Assembly (NCBI RefSeq): GCF_029873635.1
Contig: NC_080419.1
Span: 72,335,597-72,399,596 of the forward strand
Source of the DNA: Malania oleifera
Taxonomy: Eukaryota > Streptophyta > Magnoliopsida > Santalales > Ximeniaceae
Length of the DNA: 64,000 nucleotides
Direction: 5' to 3'
Both the position numbers and the translations under genes were made by a program. The notes under the pieces were generated by a model, which saw only the letters and a program-made list of their open reading frames with translations, searched no databases and was not told the origin of the DNA. How positions within the stretch are numbered: the first letter of the stretch is position 1; each line of letters opens with the position of its first letter. This document shows positions 1 to 12,029 of the stretch, piece after piece.

Positions 1-247
1 ATCTAAAATACCACTTGTACACACATCAATCTGCTCTACATTAAATAAAATCAAACTATATTTACTTTACCTCAATCTACCATTCATTTTTTGTCTAATG
101 TTGGTCCCCACTGAACATATGTGGGTATTTTTGTTGTATTTCTTCCTTAAGCTCCCACGACACTTCCTCTACAACATGATTCCTCCATAGGACTTTTACT
201 AATGGAATTATCTTGGTACGCAACTCTTATTCTTTTCTATCTAGAAT

Positions 248-1492
248 CTACACTAGTGCTTCCTCATATGCTAAAGTATCTCTAAGCTTTATCTCTTTGT
301 AGTTGATCACATGGGAGGGATATAGGACATATTTTCTCAGCATGAAAACATGAAATATGTCATTGATCCTTGATAGAGCTGGTGGTAAAGTTAGCCTATA
401 GGCGACTGAACCCACTCTGTCGAATATCCCGAATGGGCCAATAAACCTAGGGCTCAGTTTACCCTTATTTGCAAACCTCATGGTTCCTCTTAGCAGTGCT
501 ACTCTAAAAAATACCCGATCTACTACATCAAATTCTAGCTTTTGGTGGCGAGTATCTACGTAACTTTTTTGGAGAATTTGAGCTGCATTGATTCTGTCTT
601 TAATAATTCAGACTATATCGTATGCCTATTGCACTAACTTTGGTCCCAAAACTCGCCTTTCATGCATTTCATCCTAGAATAGTGGAGAACAACACCTCTT
701 ACCATACAATGCCTCGTATGGTACAATCCCGATGCTGGCCTAGTAGCTGTTATTATATGCAAACTCAACTAGCGACATATACTAGGTCCAACTACCCCCG
801 AAATCCAAAACGCATGCTTGTTACATATCCTTGAGGGTCTGGATCATTCTCTTTATCTTCCCATCAACCTGAGGATGAAATGTCGTGCTTGATGCTAACT
901 GAGACCCCAAAGCTTCCTATAAGCTCCTCCAAAATCATGATGTGAAATGTGGGTCTCGATCTAAAACTATTGATACAGACAGTCCATGGGGTCGAACTAT
1001 CTCCTGAATGTATAACTCTTCCATTCTATTCATAGACTAACTGAATTTAATAGGACGGAAGTGGTCAGTCTTCACCAACCGATCTACAACCACCCAAATG
1101 GTGTCTTATCCATGTAGCGCCAGCGGTAATCTTATGATGAAATCTATAGATATATGATCCCACTTCCACATAGGGATGTGGAGTGGTTGCAACTGTCCTC
1201 CCAGTCTCTAGAGCTCAACCTTTACCTACTAACACGTCAAACACTGATCTACAAACTCAACTATCTCCCTCTTCATACCACTCCACGAAAATGTCTTCCG
1301 GAGACCCCGATACATTTTAGTGCTTCCAATATGAATTATATAAAGGGATCTATGAGTTTCGTATAGAATAACCTTCTTAATCTCAGCAATTACAGGTATG
1401 CACAATCTAGCATGGAACCTCAAGGCTCCATCATCTGAAATAGTAAACTCCTCTCCCTGTTCATCTTGCACTTTATCCATCAACTCTACCAA
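248..1492 (-). pseudogene. Ty3/gypsy integrase remnant
   Basis: Degraded integrase. The upstream end (1492-1229) carries an H2C2-type zinc-binding region, with spaced His residues and a final C-L-T-C. The core (about 1230-490) is broken by stops but keeps the block corresponding to EFAYNN and PYEALYG (near 700-790). The last intact piece (481-248) has the typical C-terminal GKLSPRFIGPF and VAYRLTLPP motifs. In the family this enzyme inserts the element cDNA into chromosomes. No open frame covers the catalytic core, so no active product is expected. The better preserved copy at 30145-31505 supports the call. Confidence 0.85.
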
Positions 1493-1822
1493 TTCTGCAT
1501 CATTCCGCTGAGGAGATCTAATCTTCTTTTGTAAAGTAAGTTGTAATACTAGGTTGGAAATAAATGCCTAGTGATCATCTTCTACTAACTCCATACCGAG
1601 CCTCTCTAGGTCCATCTGAATCAAATGTTGAATCTCCATTACTAACAATGCTGCACCCACTAATTTACAGTTTAAAGCATTAGCCACCACATTTTCTTCT
1701 CCTGGGTGGTAGATGATAGTGCAATCATAATCTTTAATGAGCTTTGGCCATCTTCTCTACCTCATATTCAGTTCTTTATGGGTGAAGAAGTACTTCAAAC
1801 TTTTATGGTCAGTGAAGATTTC

Positions 1823-3125
1823 CTATCTCCCACCATAAAGATAATGTCTCCATATTTTCAAAGCATACACTACTGCAGCTAGCTCTAAATCATGTAGCGG
1901 GTAGTTCTTTTCATATTCGTTAAGCTGTCGGGAAACATAAGCAATAACCCTCTCGTTATGCATCAACACACATCTGAGTCCCCTCAATGATGCATCACTA
2001 TATATAACAAATCCATCATCTTTTAATGGGATAGATAACACCAATGCAGAGCCAAGCTACAGTTTTAACTCTTGGAAACTTTGTTCACACTCGTCGGTCC
2101 ATTCAAATTTCACATTTTTCCTCCTGAGTCATGTCAGTGGACCTGGTAATCTAAAAAAACCATCCACAAAATGCTTGCGATAACTTGCCAGATCTAGGAA
2201 ACTCCTGACCTCCTGAGCATTCCCCGGTCTCACCCAACTTGCCAATGCTTCTATTTTTCTTGGATTTACTGATATACCGTCCTTGGAGATCACATGCCCG
2301 AGAAAAGTGACCTGCCTCAACCAGAATTCAAATTTCTTGAATTTAGCATACAATTTCTTTTCCCTTAATACCTGCAATACTAGCTTCAGATGATTCTTCT
2401 ACTCCTCAAAACTCTTTGAGTAGACCAATATATCATCAATAAATACCACAACAAACTGGTCTAGGTACTGATGGAACATTCAATTCATTAAATCCATAAA
2501 TACTGTCAATGCATTAGTAAATCTGAACGGTATCACCAAAAACTCATAGTGCCTGTACTTGGTTTTGAAAGCTGTCTTTGAAACATCCTCTACTTTAACT
2601 TTCACTTTGTGATATCCCAACCAAAGGTCAATCATGGAGTAGACCTGGGTCCCCTAGAGCTGATCAAATAAATCATCGATTCTAAGAAGAGGATGTTTAT
2701 TCTTGACTGTCACTTTGTTTATTTTTTTTATAATTAATGCACATTCTCATGGTCTCGTCTTTCTTTTTCATGAACAAGACTAGTGCTCCCCAAGGTGACA
2801 CACTAGGCCTAATAAACCCTTTATCCAATAAATCTTGCAACTGGTCTTTTAGTTCTTTCAATTCAGATGGGGTCATTCTATAGGGTGCTTTAGATATTGG
2901 TGCTGACCCTAGTAGTAAATCCACAGAAAATTCAATCTCCCAATCTGGTGGTAAACCAGGTACCTCCTTTGGAAAAAAATATGAAAATTCCCTGACAACT
3001 GGAATGTCAACTTGTTTGAAGTTTTCCTTTGGCATTTCCTTTATATAGGCAACATAACCCTGGCAACCACCCTGAGGTAGCCTTCTCACCCGAATAGCTG
3101 ACACTAGCTGTGGCGAGGCCCGCAC
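1823..3125 (-). pseudogene. Ty3/gypsy reverse transcriptase-RNase H remnant
   Basis: Four frame-broken pieces. 3125-2697 covers the protease/RT linker and RT start (VPGLPPDWEIEF, APYRMTPSELKEL, GFIRPSVSPWG). About 2450-2405 encodes the polymerase signature as F-I-D-D followed by ILVYSKSFEE. 2377-2129 has the RT end ([13 protein letters not shown]). 2044-1823 has RNase H ([27 protein letters not shown]). These are standard Ty3/gypsy RT/RH blocks that in an active element copy RNA to DNA and degrade the template. In-frame stops and shifts between the blocks show the gene is dead. Confidence 0.87.
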
Positions 3126-3149
3126 ACGTCTGTGAGATTTCCCTAAGTC

Positions 3150-3631
3150 AATTTCAGAAATTATGCTACCTTAGCCTCTCTAACAGTGGTAGGAAAATAA
3201 TGATCAAAGAAAATTTCTTTAAATCAGAACTAACTCATAGCCACTGGTACACGTCTCTACTCCCCCAATAATCTTGTAGCCATCCACCATCTCTTGACCT
3301 CACCTATCAATTTATAGGTAGCATAGAGAACCCTTTGTTCATCCATATAGTGAAGTATCGTCAATATTTTCTCGATCTCCTACATCTAGTTTTCAGCCAC
3401 TATAGGATCGGCTCCTCTTGAGAACGCTGGAGGATTCATTTAAGTAAACTTCTCAGTGGTAGAGTCATGATCTGTAGATGGGCATCGCTGCTCTCTAGAA
3501 CTCTATGCAAACTCAGCTATAACTTGTTGAGCTATACTGCGTAATATAGCATCTGAATTCCCGCCACCCATGCTAGAAGACCCTGCACCATCATCACTAC
3601 TAGCGTGAGCACTACTGCCTCCAGGGTCCAT
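3150..3631 (-). pseudogene. Ty3/gypsy gag N-terminal remnant
   Basis: Reading down from the ATG at 3631, the frame starts MDPGGSSAHASSDDGAGSS. After several stops it shows the conserved retrotransposon gag blocks [26 protein letters not shown] and a WW pair in [11 protein letters not shown]. Near 3150 the frame jumps directly to the end of the protease/RT linker, so the zinc knuckle and most of the protease are missing. Stops such as FT*MNPP and GE*RR interrupt it. In the family, gag forms the virus-like particle. Confidence 0.8.
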
Positions 3632-3714
3632 CCTGCAATATTACCAAATTATTCTAAGAATCTGAACCTCAATATGCTATTCTTACATTAATATAACTAA
3701 AATATCCTCACACC

Positions 3715-4049
3715 AAGTCAGCCCTGTGTTAATTTGACCTGGTTTGTATAAGTGTCACTCCACCCGTTTAAGCAAGCAAGTTATTATGATAATCCTTGTG
3801 CTGGTTAGCCAAGGCGGGGACGTAGGCAGTTGGACGAACCTCGATAGCATATCTGCGTGTCACCCTTCTCTTTACTGCTTTCTGGTGCTTATGTAATTAA
3901 TTAAACTGCTTTATTTAATTTATGATATTACTCGCACTAGATTGACCATAGGATTGTGAACATACTGCTGTTAGGAGGAATACCTAGGGGAAAGATTTTT
4001 AAAATACCAATTCACCCCTCCCTCTTGGAATCATGGTAAAGCTAACAAC
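3715..4049 (+). repeat. Sirevirus LTR 3'-end fragment inside the gypsy leader
   Basis: This stretch carries the hallmarks of a Sirevirus LTR end on the plus strand: a CCAAGGCGGGGACGTAGGC block followed by GAACCTCG, then AATTCACCCCTCCCTCTTGG and a terminal TAACA. The same order is seen at 20640-20949 and 55985-56297. It lies between the gypsy primer-binding site and gag, where a normal leader would be. Confidence 0.55.
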
Positions 4050-4322
4050 TAATTTAAGGCATAGTCCCACCATATGGAAATAGAAACTGATGATAGTTTA
4101 TATTATGGTTTTCCTAAAATCGTTACCCCAAGAAAAACACAGAACCACCCCAAAGTTCCCACTTCCAGACTATAAAATAAAATCCTAAATTCTCATCCTA
4201 TTTTCCCAACATTAACTTACTGAAATTCGGATCTATCCCAATTCCATTCTCTTCCAAATCTATTCCTATACTCAGGTATTATTTTCCGCTGTAAGATATA
4301 GTCTACAGAACCTACCAACCTA

Positions 4323-4335
4323 GGCTCTGATACTA
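4323..4335 (-). other. Primer-binding site (tRNA-iMet type)
   Basis: On the minus strand the sequence reads TAGTATCAGAGCC, one mismatch from the tRNA-iMet PBS TGGTATCAGAGCC used by many plant LTR elements. It lies three bases downstream of the LTR end at 4339, which fixes the LTR boundary and element orientation. Confidence 0.75.
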
Positions 4336-4338
4336 AAT

Positions 4339-4556
4339 TGTAATAACCCAAATTTTCACCAATATTTTTTTCATTTACACTATCAAGCTATAATTCATAA
4401 ATCTGATACCCTGTATATAAATATATGTCTTCATCACGGCCCAAAGTGGATGCAGTGGTAACCTATGCATTCCATGTATATTACCTATGTAGCGAAAAAA
4501 CATAAATATCCAAACCATAACCCAAAATACAAAATACCAGAGTACTACAGACCCAA

Positions 4557-4628
<72 letters not shown>

Positions 4629-6711
4629 CATCTCCCAAAAATCCCAAAATACTGTAGGCTCTAGTACTTAGTCCAAACTCACCCCAAAACTATGCCGACT
4701 CAATCGCCTCACCTATCTCTGAGTCGACCCTACACATCTTCTTGGGTTACTTGGAATGGTCATAATGCTGGGGTGAGACACCTTTCAGTAAGGAGAAACA
4801 TATTATTACCAGTGTGTGGCATATGAGTTTATTGACATAACATATCCTTTAATTAAAAATGTAAATAAGATGTCATGTAAAAAGTATCTGTATAATAACC
4901 CTCGCCTATGTTATTTAAAATGCATAAATTTATAAGTTATCTATTCAATCAGACGTATATCTGTAATAGTTAATCTTTGTTTATTGTGTATACTATATAT
5001 GTGCATAATTATAAAAGCTTCACTCGAAGGTTATATGTCATGATTTGACCCCTCATGATAGGATTGTGCGGCCCATAGGTGGGACTAAACATTGGCTAGC
5101 CTAACTATATTCATTTATATGTCTGTAGCAGGAAAGGACTGCTCCACCCAGTCCGGATGCCAGGGAGCTCTTTACCCTACTTGTAGCACAATCGACATTA
5201 CCATACTTTATCTGAGTCATATGGTTGCACTGTCTATATTGTATAACTATGGTACCGTGCTCTATAAACTACTCTGTTCCATCAAGGCCTGATATTATGT
5301 AATACTTTTTCTATATAATATCTATCTATTTTACCATGATTCTCTATCAACTGTATTAACTGTTATTCTGTAATTCTTTGTATTAACCATGACGCTATAA
5401 TAACTGTAAATCTGTATAATCTGTATTTATGTATGTCATGGTTCTATGCTCTGCATATCATGATTTTGTAAAATACTGTATAATCATGGTTTTATAAAAT
5501 ATTGTATAAAAAATATTGTATAATCATGATTCTACAAAATACTATATAATCATGGTTCTGTGAAATACTGTATTTTGTAGTTCTGTATAACCATGTAAAC
5601 TGTAATTTTTTAAGACTTTGTATAGCCATAACTCTGTAAATTAAATTGTATAAGTTGTATATCATAACTTTATAAATTATTATAAAATTTTGTAATATTC
5701 TAGTATTTCTCATGCCACACAAATTAAATAAAACTCAATAAATATCATCTGTAACGCTGTATAATTTCCATGCTCTAATTTATTCAAAAACCATACTCTG
5801 TAAATCATATTTAAATACTATGCTTTACTAGAAAAATTTATAATTTAACTAGAATAACATATTCCTTTACCTGACTAATTGAATTCTCTTTTCTATTTTT
5901 CTATCTCACGCCTACGGTGTTCATAATTTAAACGCCTTGAAATATATACATGAATTTTCCCCAGTCAATCCATTGAATTCCCAAAATAATTATCATATTC
6001 ATATTTTTCCAAACCTGCATAATTTTGTTTATCTACCAATTGTCAACTAGACAAGTATTACTATCTTTAAATTATTTTATGGGAAAATACTCGCCGAAAC
6101 TCTAACGCATGTCCGCATCATTTACACCAACCCTGTATTTCACAAATTCCAAATCCTTAGTTCAATCCCTTAACTATATTCATATTAACATTTCTAAGCC
6201 TATACATCCAATAATTCAGATAAACAACCCATAAACACTCAAATTACACCCTTACCTTAGTTTTTGGGATAGTGCCTTCGAACCCTAAGAAAAAATTTCG
6301 CTTTGCTTACATTGTAGAGAATCTTCCTAGAAACCCCATCGTGGTTCCATCAATCTAGGCTTTAATGGAGCCGAAATGAAAGAGTTTGAAAAAGGGTTCG
6401 TAGGGTTTCTTGAGAGTGAAAGAGAGAGTTTTTATTTTTATGTTTTTCAAATGACTCTCGAGTTCCTTTATAAATTCCGCACTGCAACCAAAAACCATCG
6501 CCGATTTTATCCTATTCTGAGAAAACCATTGCTGGTTTTCTATTAAATGGCCCAAAATTTACCGTTTATCCTTTACATGGCTGTGGTAATTTGCCAAAAT
6601 AGGTGTCGATTTTCTTCCCTTTTTAAAAAACCATTGCCAGTTTTCTCCTCCTCGAGCCAAAATTTCATTTTTCGTATTTTATTTTATTTATTATATTTTC
6701 GAGTCTCTATA
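4339..6711 (-). mobile_element. 5' LTR of the gypsy element
   Basis: In plus-strand orientation it begins TGTAATAACCC and ends near GAGTCTCTATA, matching the ends of the LTR at 27600-29810 (TGTAACGACCC ... GAGTCTCTATA). It is about 2.4 kb. On the minus strand a TATA box (TATAAA, 6472-6467) lies downstream of three copies of an AAACCATYGCYGGTTTT-like motif (6484-6650), as expected for U3. It contains an (AC)n microsatellite and many short ORFs that are not genes. Confidence 0.78.
4558..4620. repeat. (AC)n microsatellite
   Basis: About 31 uninterrupted AC dinucleotides inside the gypsy LTR. ORFs reading through it are low-complexity artefacts. Confidence 0.95.
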
Positions 6712-6746
6712 GAGAGTCTTAGGAAAAGGAGACCACCACTTCGGAA

Positions 6747-7297
6747 GTGTTGAGCTCAATTGATCAAGAAGTGGTAAATCACAAGGTTATTGCACTAACA
6801 GAAGAGGAGCTATATGTTTTTCACTCTAGCTCGATTGATGATTCATGTGTCGAATGTTGTATTGTTTGTGTTGAATCATCTATTGAATATTATGATAGTT
6901 CTATTAATAATGTATGCGATAATTCATATGAAAAATTTTGTGATATAACTTATAAATAATCATCTATTGTTTCTGATGATATTATTGCATGCAATGATTT
7001 ATATGATAATGATTATAATAATTCTTGTGATGAATCATGTGTCGAATTGATGAATGAAAGCATGCCCTTGAACAAAGAACTAGAATGTACTTTATTTAAA
7101 ATGCATAAACTTCTTGTTAGGATGAATAAATAGACAACATTTTTTTAAAAATGAGAATAAGGGGATAGCTACACTTAAAAGAATTAAAAGATTATCATGC
7201 TTTCCTTAAGAAGAAAAATATGGAGAAAGTTTTAAAAATTATCTTCTTAGAGAAAGAAATATATGATTATTGTAGAGTTACACTTAAAGTTATAAAT
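6747..7297 (+). pseudogene. Sirevirus gag remnant, 5' part
   Basis: Plus-strand reading gives EEELYVFHSSS, then SCDESC followed by MNESMPLNKELECTLFKMHK. These blocks parallel the Sirevirus gag at 50745-50900 (SSSEESSSESCDESCDSMPSYKEL, given in pieces: SSSEESSSES, CDESCDSMPSYKEL). Stops and shifts break the frame. The left end is cut by the gypsy LTR and the right end by the Tat-type LTR at 7298. The zinc-knuckle part of the same gag resumes at 10418. Confidence 0.65.
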
Positions 7298-7642
7298 TAT
7301 CGCGACGTCCCGGGAGCGCGTGTGCCCCGGGTGGTGAAATTAAAATCATTTTTAATTTTCAAGGAAAATATTGAATGTCGAAGTCGCCACTAACATTTTA
7401 GTATGGTTAGAACACATGATTACTACCCCATTAGGGGTAGAGTGATTTTACGTTACCAGATCTGGGGTCAGGAGTTCGGTTATGCGAGGGGAAGGTACGA
7501 GCACCCCTTACGCGCCCGTTCTTACAAACGGTACCTAATTAATTTAGAATTATCCCTAAGTTAATTTAAAAAGTCTTTAAATTACTCTTTTTATAAATTT
7601 ATAAATACACATGGAAAATAAATAAATAACTAAATAAATATA

Positions 7643-7675
<33 letters not shown>

Positions 7676-8892
7676 TCTCAGGCTTAAAGGTACGTGAAGC
7701 CCGAAGACTAATACCCTAGCATTAAAATCATAAAGATTAAAAATCAAAAATACTTTATAAAATATGCTCCCAAATTTTAGAAATTTTATGGGTTTTCCTA
7801 AGTATGAAAATATTAGTTTGGGAGGTTTTGGATAATAGATATAATAAGTTAAACATAATAATAAAGATAAAAAATAGTAATAAACTAGAATATTAGGACA
7901 CCACAATACATACTAATCAACATATATAATACAAGTTAAAATACTAAAACTAGCACAATACAAAATACTAGATATAAATATATGGTATTTGCTAAGATTC
8001 TAAACATACCACCATACTATAAGACTAAATATATAACACAAGCGAAAATATTCAACATACTAACGATAGTAGAATATAAAATATATAATATAGACTAAGA
8101 TAATGATAATACCATAATATTAAAATACTACATGTACGTTATAAACAAAAAATCTCAAACATACCATAATACACATGATCACGATAATAATAATAAATAT
8201 CCACAAATACTATAATACGTAACAAATTATTATAAAACTATATGTACTAAAATAGCATGATACCAAAACACCAAATATATTATATTACCTAAAATATTAA
8301 ACTTACCATAATAAATAATACATTATATATTAACATACTAAAAATATCATAATAATAAATATATAGTATTACTCAAGATGCTATATTAAAAGTTACCTAA
8401 AATACTAAATTAGATGTATGATGTTACTTATAAATCTTAAGTTGTTAAATACCTAATATGACTAATATTCTAGAATACTAAATACACATACAACTATAGT
8501 TCTAATATACCACATGTGCTACAACTAACCTACTAAAAATCCAAACATGATATATAACATGACCAAATTTCTAAAATACTAATAATATAATATAAAGTTA
8601 ACACACAATATAAGCATGCATAAAATAAAAAATATCTTACACATAAGAACCACAACAAGATAATAACCCGAAACCTAAGAATAATATTACACATACAACT
8701 TGAATATTGTGCACTAAAGAAATAAAATAAAATATGACAACAGAAAATATTACAAATGAAATCTTACCTTGGCAATAAAAAGAAAAAATCCTACAATAAT
8801 GAAGATAAACAAATTAGTATTTATAAATATGGACATTAATTATTAAAAATCCTAAAACAATAACCAAGCAAAATTTAAACTTTATAATAAAA

Positions 8893-9225
8893 ACATGTGT
8901 GTGTTGTGTATGTTTTACTGTGTGTGCAGTGTGTGTGTTGCTATATGTGTTGTGTGTATGTGCAGTGTGTGTTTTGTAGTGTGTGCGATGTGTGTGCTGT
9001 GTGTGTTGCTGTGTGTGCTGTGTGTGTGTGCAGCGTATGTTTTGCAGTGTGTGTTGTGTGTGTGCGTTTCTGTGTGTGCTATGTGTGTGTGTGTGTTGCT
9101 GTGTGTGTGATGTGTGTGTGTGTGTGTGTTGCTGTGTGTGTTTCTGTGTGTGTTTTGTGTGTGCTGTGTGTGTGTGTGTTGCTGTGTGTGCTGTGTGTGT
9201 GTATTTCTGTGTGTGTTTTGTAGGA
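8893..9225. repeat. GT-rich minisatellite
   Basis: Irregular runs of TGTGTGTGYTGTGTG and TGTTGCTGTGTG form a degenerate array inside the Tat-type LTR. All six-frame ORFs here are low-complexity (Cys/Val or His/Thr) artefacts. Confidence 0.9.
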
Positions 9226-9763
9226 TATACACACAGATGCAGCAGCAAAATAATAAAAAATAAAAAATAAAAAATAAAAACTTAAACTTTATGGAATAAA
9301 ACACAAGCTGAATCAATATATATTTGTATGTGCGTGTATGCATATACAGCAGAGGGGCAGGGAGGTACTTACAGTGGGGGTACTTGCAGAGGGGAAAAAC
9401 CGCCGGAGAACTTGGGGATCTTGCCGGGAGCAGGAGTTGAGGGAGGTTGCTGCTGTTGGGGCTGTGCGGTTGGGTTTAGAGGACCTCCGACGGTTGCAGA
9501 ATGGTGAGATTGCAGCAACTGGGGTCTTACCGGGATGATGGCTTGGCTCGGTGGTGGCTGCTAAGCACGGTTGAAGGATAGTGGGGACTGGGAGAGTGAC
9601 GACTACGTGAAGGGGAGTGAGATGGAAAGGTATCTGCGTAGCAGCGGCTGTATGCGAGGGAGGTTGGAGCTAGAAGGATGCGCCGGAAGAAGAAGAAGAA
9701 GAAGAAAAGAAAATTTTTCTTGTGCTCTTGGCTTGCGTACCCTTCGCCATGTGAGTTCCCCCA

Positions 9764-9772
9764 CCTTTTATA
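9764..9772 (-). promoter_or_regulatory. TATA box of the Tat-type LTR
   Basis: TATAAAAGG on the minus strand, at the same place relative to the LTR start as the TATAAAAGG at 17903-17895 in the related LTR. The GC-rich segment 9340-9740 would be the transcribed leader. Confidence 0.55.
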
Positions 9773-9879
9773 AAAAAAATTTTGAAAACCCTAAAAAAAA
9801 AAACTTCCTTTTTTTGATTTTATTTTTCTTTTTCTTTTTCTTTTTTTTTATGCTTTTATTCTTATGGTAATAATGAAAA

Positions 9880-10151
9880 TGGAAATAATAATAATTATTA
9901 TCATAATAATATAAGTATCAATAAGGTAATAATAATAATAATACTACTACTAATAGTAAATAATAATAAATAATTATGGTAAAAATAAAAATAATAAAGA
10001 TATTATCAGTATAATAATAATAATAATACTAATAAAAATAAAATAATAATACAAAAAGTAATAATTAATAATAATAATAATAATAATGATAACATTACTA
10101 ATAAAGATATAGATAATAAAAATAATAATGCCCAAAATAAGATACTAATGC

Positions 10152-10210
<59 letters not shown>

Positions 10211-10370
10211 TAATAATAATAATTATAATAATAATAATAATAAGGTAATAGAGATAATTAACAATAATAGTAATAATAATCTAGAATAATTATAGTAAAT
10301 TAATAATAATAATAAAAAGTAATAATAAAATAACGAAAATAAAAATACTACTAATAATAAAATAACAAAA
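9880..10370. repeat. AAT/ATT trinucleotide-rich tract
   Basis: Nearly continuous AAT/ATA trinucleotides, including a long pure run at 10155-10210, inside the Tat-type LTR near its U3 end. A shorter AAT run sits at the same place in the related LTR (17922-17946). Confidence 0.9.
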
Positions 10371-10417
10371 GAGAACCCCTTGTTCTATTTGGTTAGGGCA
10401 AAAATAGGGTGTCTACA

Positions 10418-10683
10418 ATAATAAATCCTTAGAAATTAAAAAGAAAAATCTTTTCAAAAAGGATTTAGGATTATCATATGATTCCCATAGTCATGCCTCA
10501 ATGAGCAATCATAAGAATTGTACGCATAATCTTTCACGTATTTACAAAACTTGCTTACATTGTAAAAGAAAAAGGCACATTCGATTTACTTGCTCATCCA
10601 GAAGTGTCAGGGGCTTAGGAAAAGAAATGATGTGGGTAATCATGAAAGCAAACCCAATAGGAGATGAGGAAGGATGGTTTCAA
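10418..10683 (+). pseudogene. Sirevirus gag remnant, zinc-knuckle part
   Basis: The ORF from 10501 contains TCLHCKRKRHIRFTC, a CX2CX4HX4C zinc knuckle of copia gag. The upstream bases (10418-10500) read as gag in shifted frames. It continues the remnant interrupted at 7297. Nothing recognisable as the downstream protease follows; after about 10690 the sequence becomes repeat-like. Confidence 0.65.
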
Positions 10684-10949
10684 TAAGAAATTACATAATT
10701 ATTTAATTCTTCCTTAGTTCCTAGGTTTAAGGGTTGTGATGACTCTAGACTTAAGATGTGGTGCATGCTTAGAATTCCCTTCACAAGCTCTCAAACTTTA
10801 AATTGAATCATTTAGAGCTTCATATCCTTATAGTGAAGTTGAATGGCAAGAAGGATTACACTAGGTTTCAATTTAAAGAAAATTCAAATGTCTAAGAAAC
10901 ATATGCATGAGCAGTTAAAATTAATAGCCATTCAAACTTGGGCCTCGCA

Positions 10950-11585
10950 CGTTTTGAGATTCATAAGAAAAGAGGCGGACATAGGCTTATCATCTTAATT
11001 ATTCATTGTGACTTTTTGGTCCGATAAGCCTAAAACATTCATTTCCAAGTCTAAATCACTGAAAATCTTAGAACACTTGGCTAAAGAACTTAGAAAAATT
11101 AGAAAAGGCATAAGATAGATTAATGCATAACTTAGGGGAGCATATATCTTTTGTGGTTATAAATTTAAATGTTCTCTTGATGTTATATCATATTATATGC
11201 TCATATGGCTTTATGGGAACTGAGTTAGATATTGCTATCCTTAATGCACTGATTGATAAAAACTATTGGATAGTTTTTTTTTTTTACATTACTTGTATTT
11301 GAGCTACATGATTGCATGCTTGTGTTGAATGCCTCTTGCATGGCGGATGCAGTGGATGTGAATTGCATGTTGGTAGTGGATTATAGGTTGTTGCATGTTT
11401 TATATGATCAATCTATTGATAACAAACAACTATCAAGTACAAGTTTTATGGGAAAATGTCCGATTTACAAACAGCATGCTGCTGAAATTTCAACAAATTT
11501 TTTTGAAAATAAAACCTTGTACATAAATGATTATGATAAAATTAATGTTCAAATATTTTTGAAAGGATGAGTGAAAACTGAAAAT
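10950..11585 (-). repeat. Inverted copy of the ~0.85-kb dispersed repeat
   Basis: By eye this matches the reverse complement of the repeat at 32520-33480 and 38632-39400. CTCGCAC...ATTCATAAGAAAAGAGGCG (10948-10982) corresponds to the reverse of 38870-38910. Segment 11335-11385 corresponds to 32735-32790, 11447-11490 to 32635-32680, and 11520-11575 to 32530-32605. The pieces are interrupted and diverged. No coding function was recognised. The flanking 10684-10949 and 11586-12029 hold nothing recognisable. Confidence 0.6.
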
Positions 11586-12029
11586 TTTGAATTTTTTCCT
11601 TGCATAATCATCAAGTATTTAGAGAGCTAAGCACCTTCCCTATATAAAGAACATAAAGGACCCATATGCATTATTTTCATTTCTTTTGAAATAGTGAGGT
11701 TCTTCAGAGAATCACAAACATCATATCCAGCTCTTAAAGCTTCGTAACTTGATATAGATTGTTCTTAGTTATGATCATTATTGTATGCCTTAGTATGTAT
11801 TTTCTGATGCATTTGCAGCCTATAGGGACAATTGTACTTATTAGAATGTAGTTGATTAATTATCAGTATGGTTGGTTTAAAAGATTAAAAATGAAGGCTT
11901 GTACTAGAATTGTTCGCCAACATGTTAGGCTTACATCTGTTTTTAGATTTCTTGTGGCTTGTGCTTAAATGTGATAATTTTATTGAAAATTTTTATTGAA
12001 AATTGTTTAGCCGCAGTTCCTTGGTCTGC

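Larger units (their letters stand above)
1..6711 (-). mobile_element. Ty3/gypsy chromovirus (Tekay-like), partial and defective
   Basis: Minus-strand LTR retrotransposon whose 3' LTR lies beyond the left edge. Read from high to low coordinates it shows a 5' LTR (4339-6711), a tRNA-iMet-type primer-binding site (4323-4335), a leader, a gag start at 3631, RT/RNase H (3125 to about 1823) and integrase (1492-248). This gag-RT-RNase H-integrase order is diagnostic of Ty3/gypsy. A related copy at 30145-30369 retains a chromodomain-like C-terminus, which suggests the Tekay chromovirus lineage. Stops, frameshifts and a deletion between mid-gag and the protease/RT junction make it non-autonomous. Positions 1-247 are the non-coding stretch before the missing 3' LTR and align by eye with about 29990-30144. 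The element appears to sit in a Sirevirus gag that resumes at 6747. Confidence 0.88.
7298..10417 (-). mobile_element. Tat-type Ty3/gypsy LTR (solo) inserted in Sirevirus gag
   Basis: On the minus strand it begins TGTAGACACCCTATTTTTG and ends near GACGTCGCGATA. The LTR at 15386-17988 has the same ends, the same block GGTTCGGTTATGCGAGGGG-like near 7470-7490 (compare 15560-15580), and the same promoter (TATAAAAGG at 9772-9764; compare 17903-17895). No internal coding region flanks it and Sirevirus gag lies on both sides, so it is best read as a solo LTR. Flanking bases ATAAA (left) and ATAAT (right) give only an imperfect duplication. The interior is AT-rich (7600-8890), GT-rich (8893-9225), GC-rich leader-like (9340-9740) and AAT-rich (9880-10370). 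Confidence 0.65.

Noticed and set aside
8814..9343. Several overlapping ORFs up to 144 aa on both strands
   Set aside because: Produced by the GT-rich minisatellite; composition is almost only Cys/Val or His/Thr.
11316..11570. 84-aa ORF as a small gene
   Set aside because: It overlaps an inverted copy of the dispersed ~0.85-kb repeat and has no recognisable protein features.
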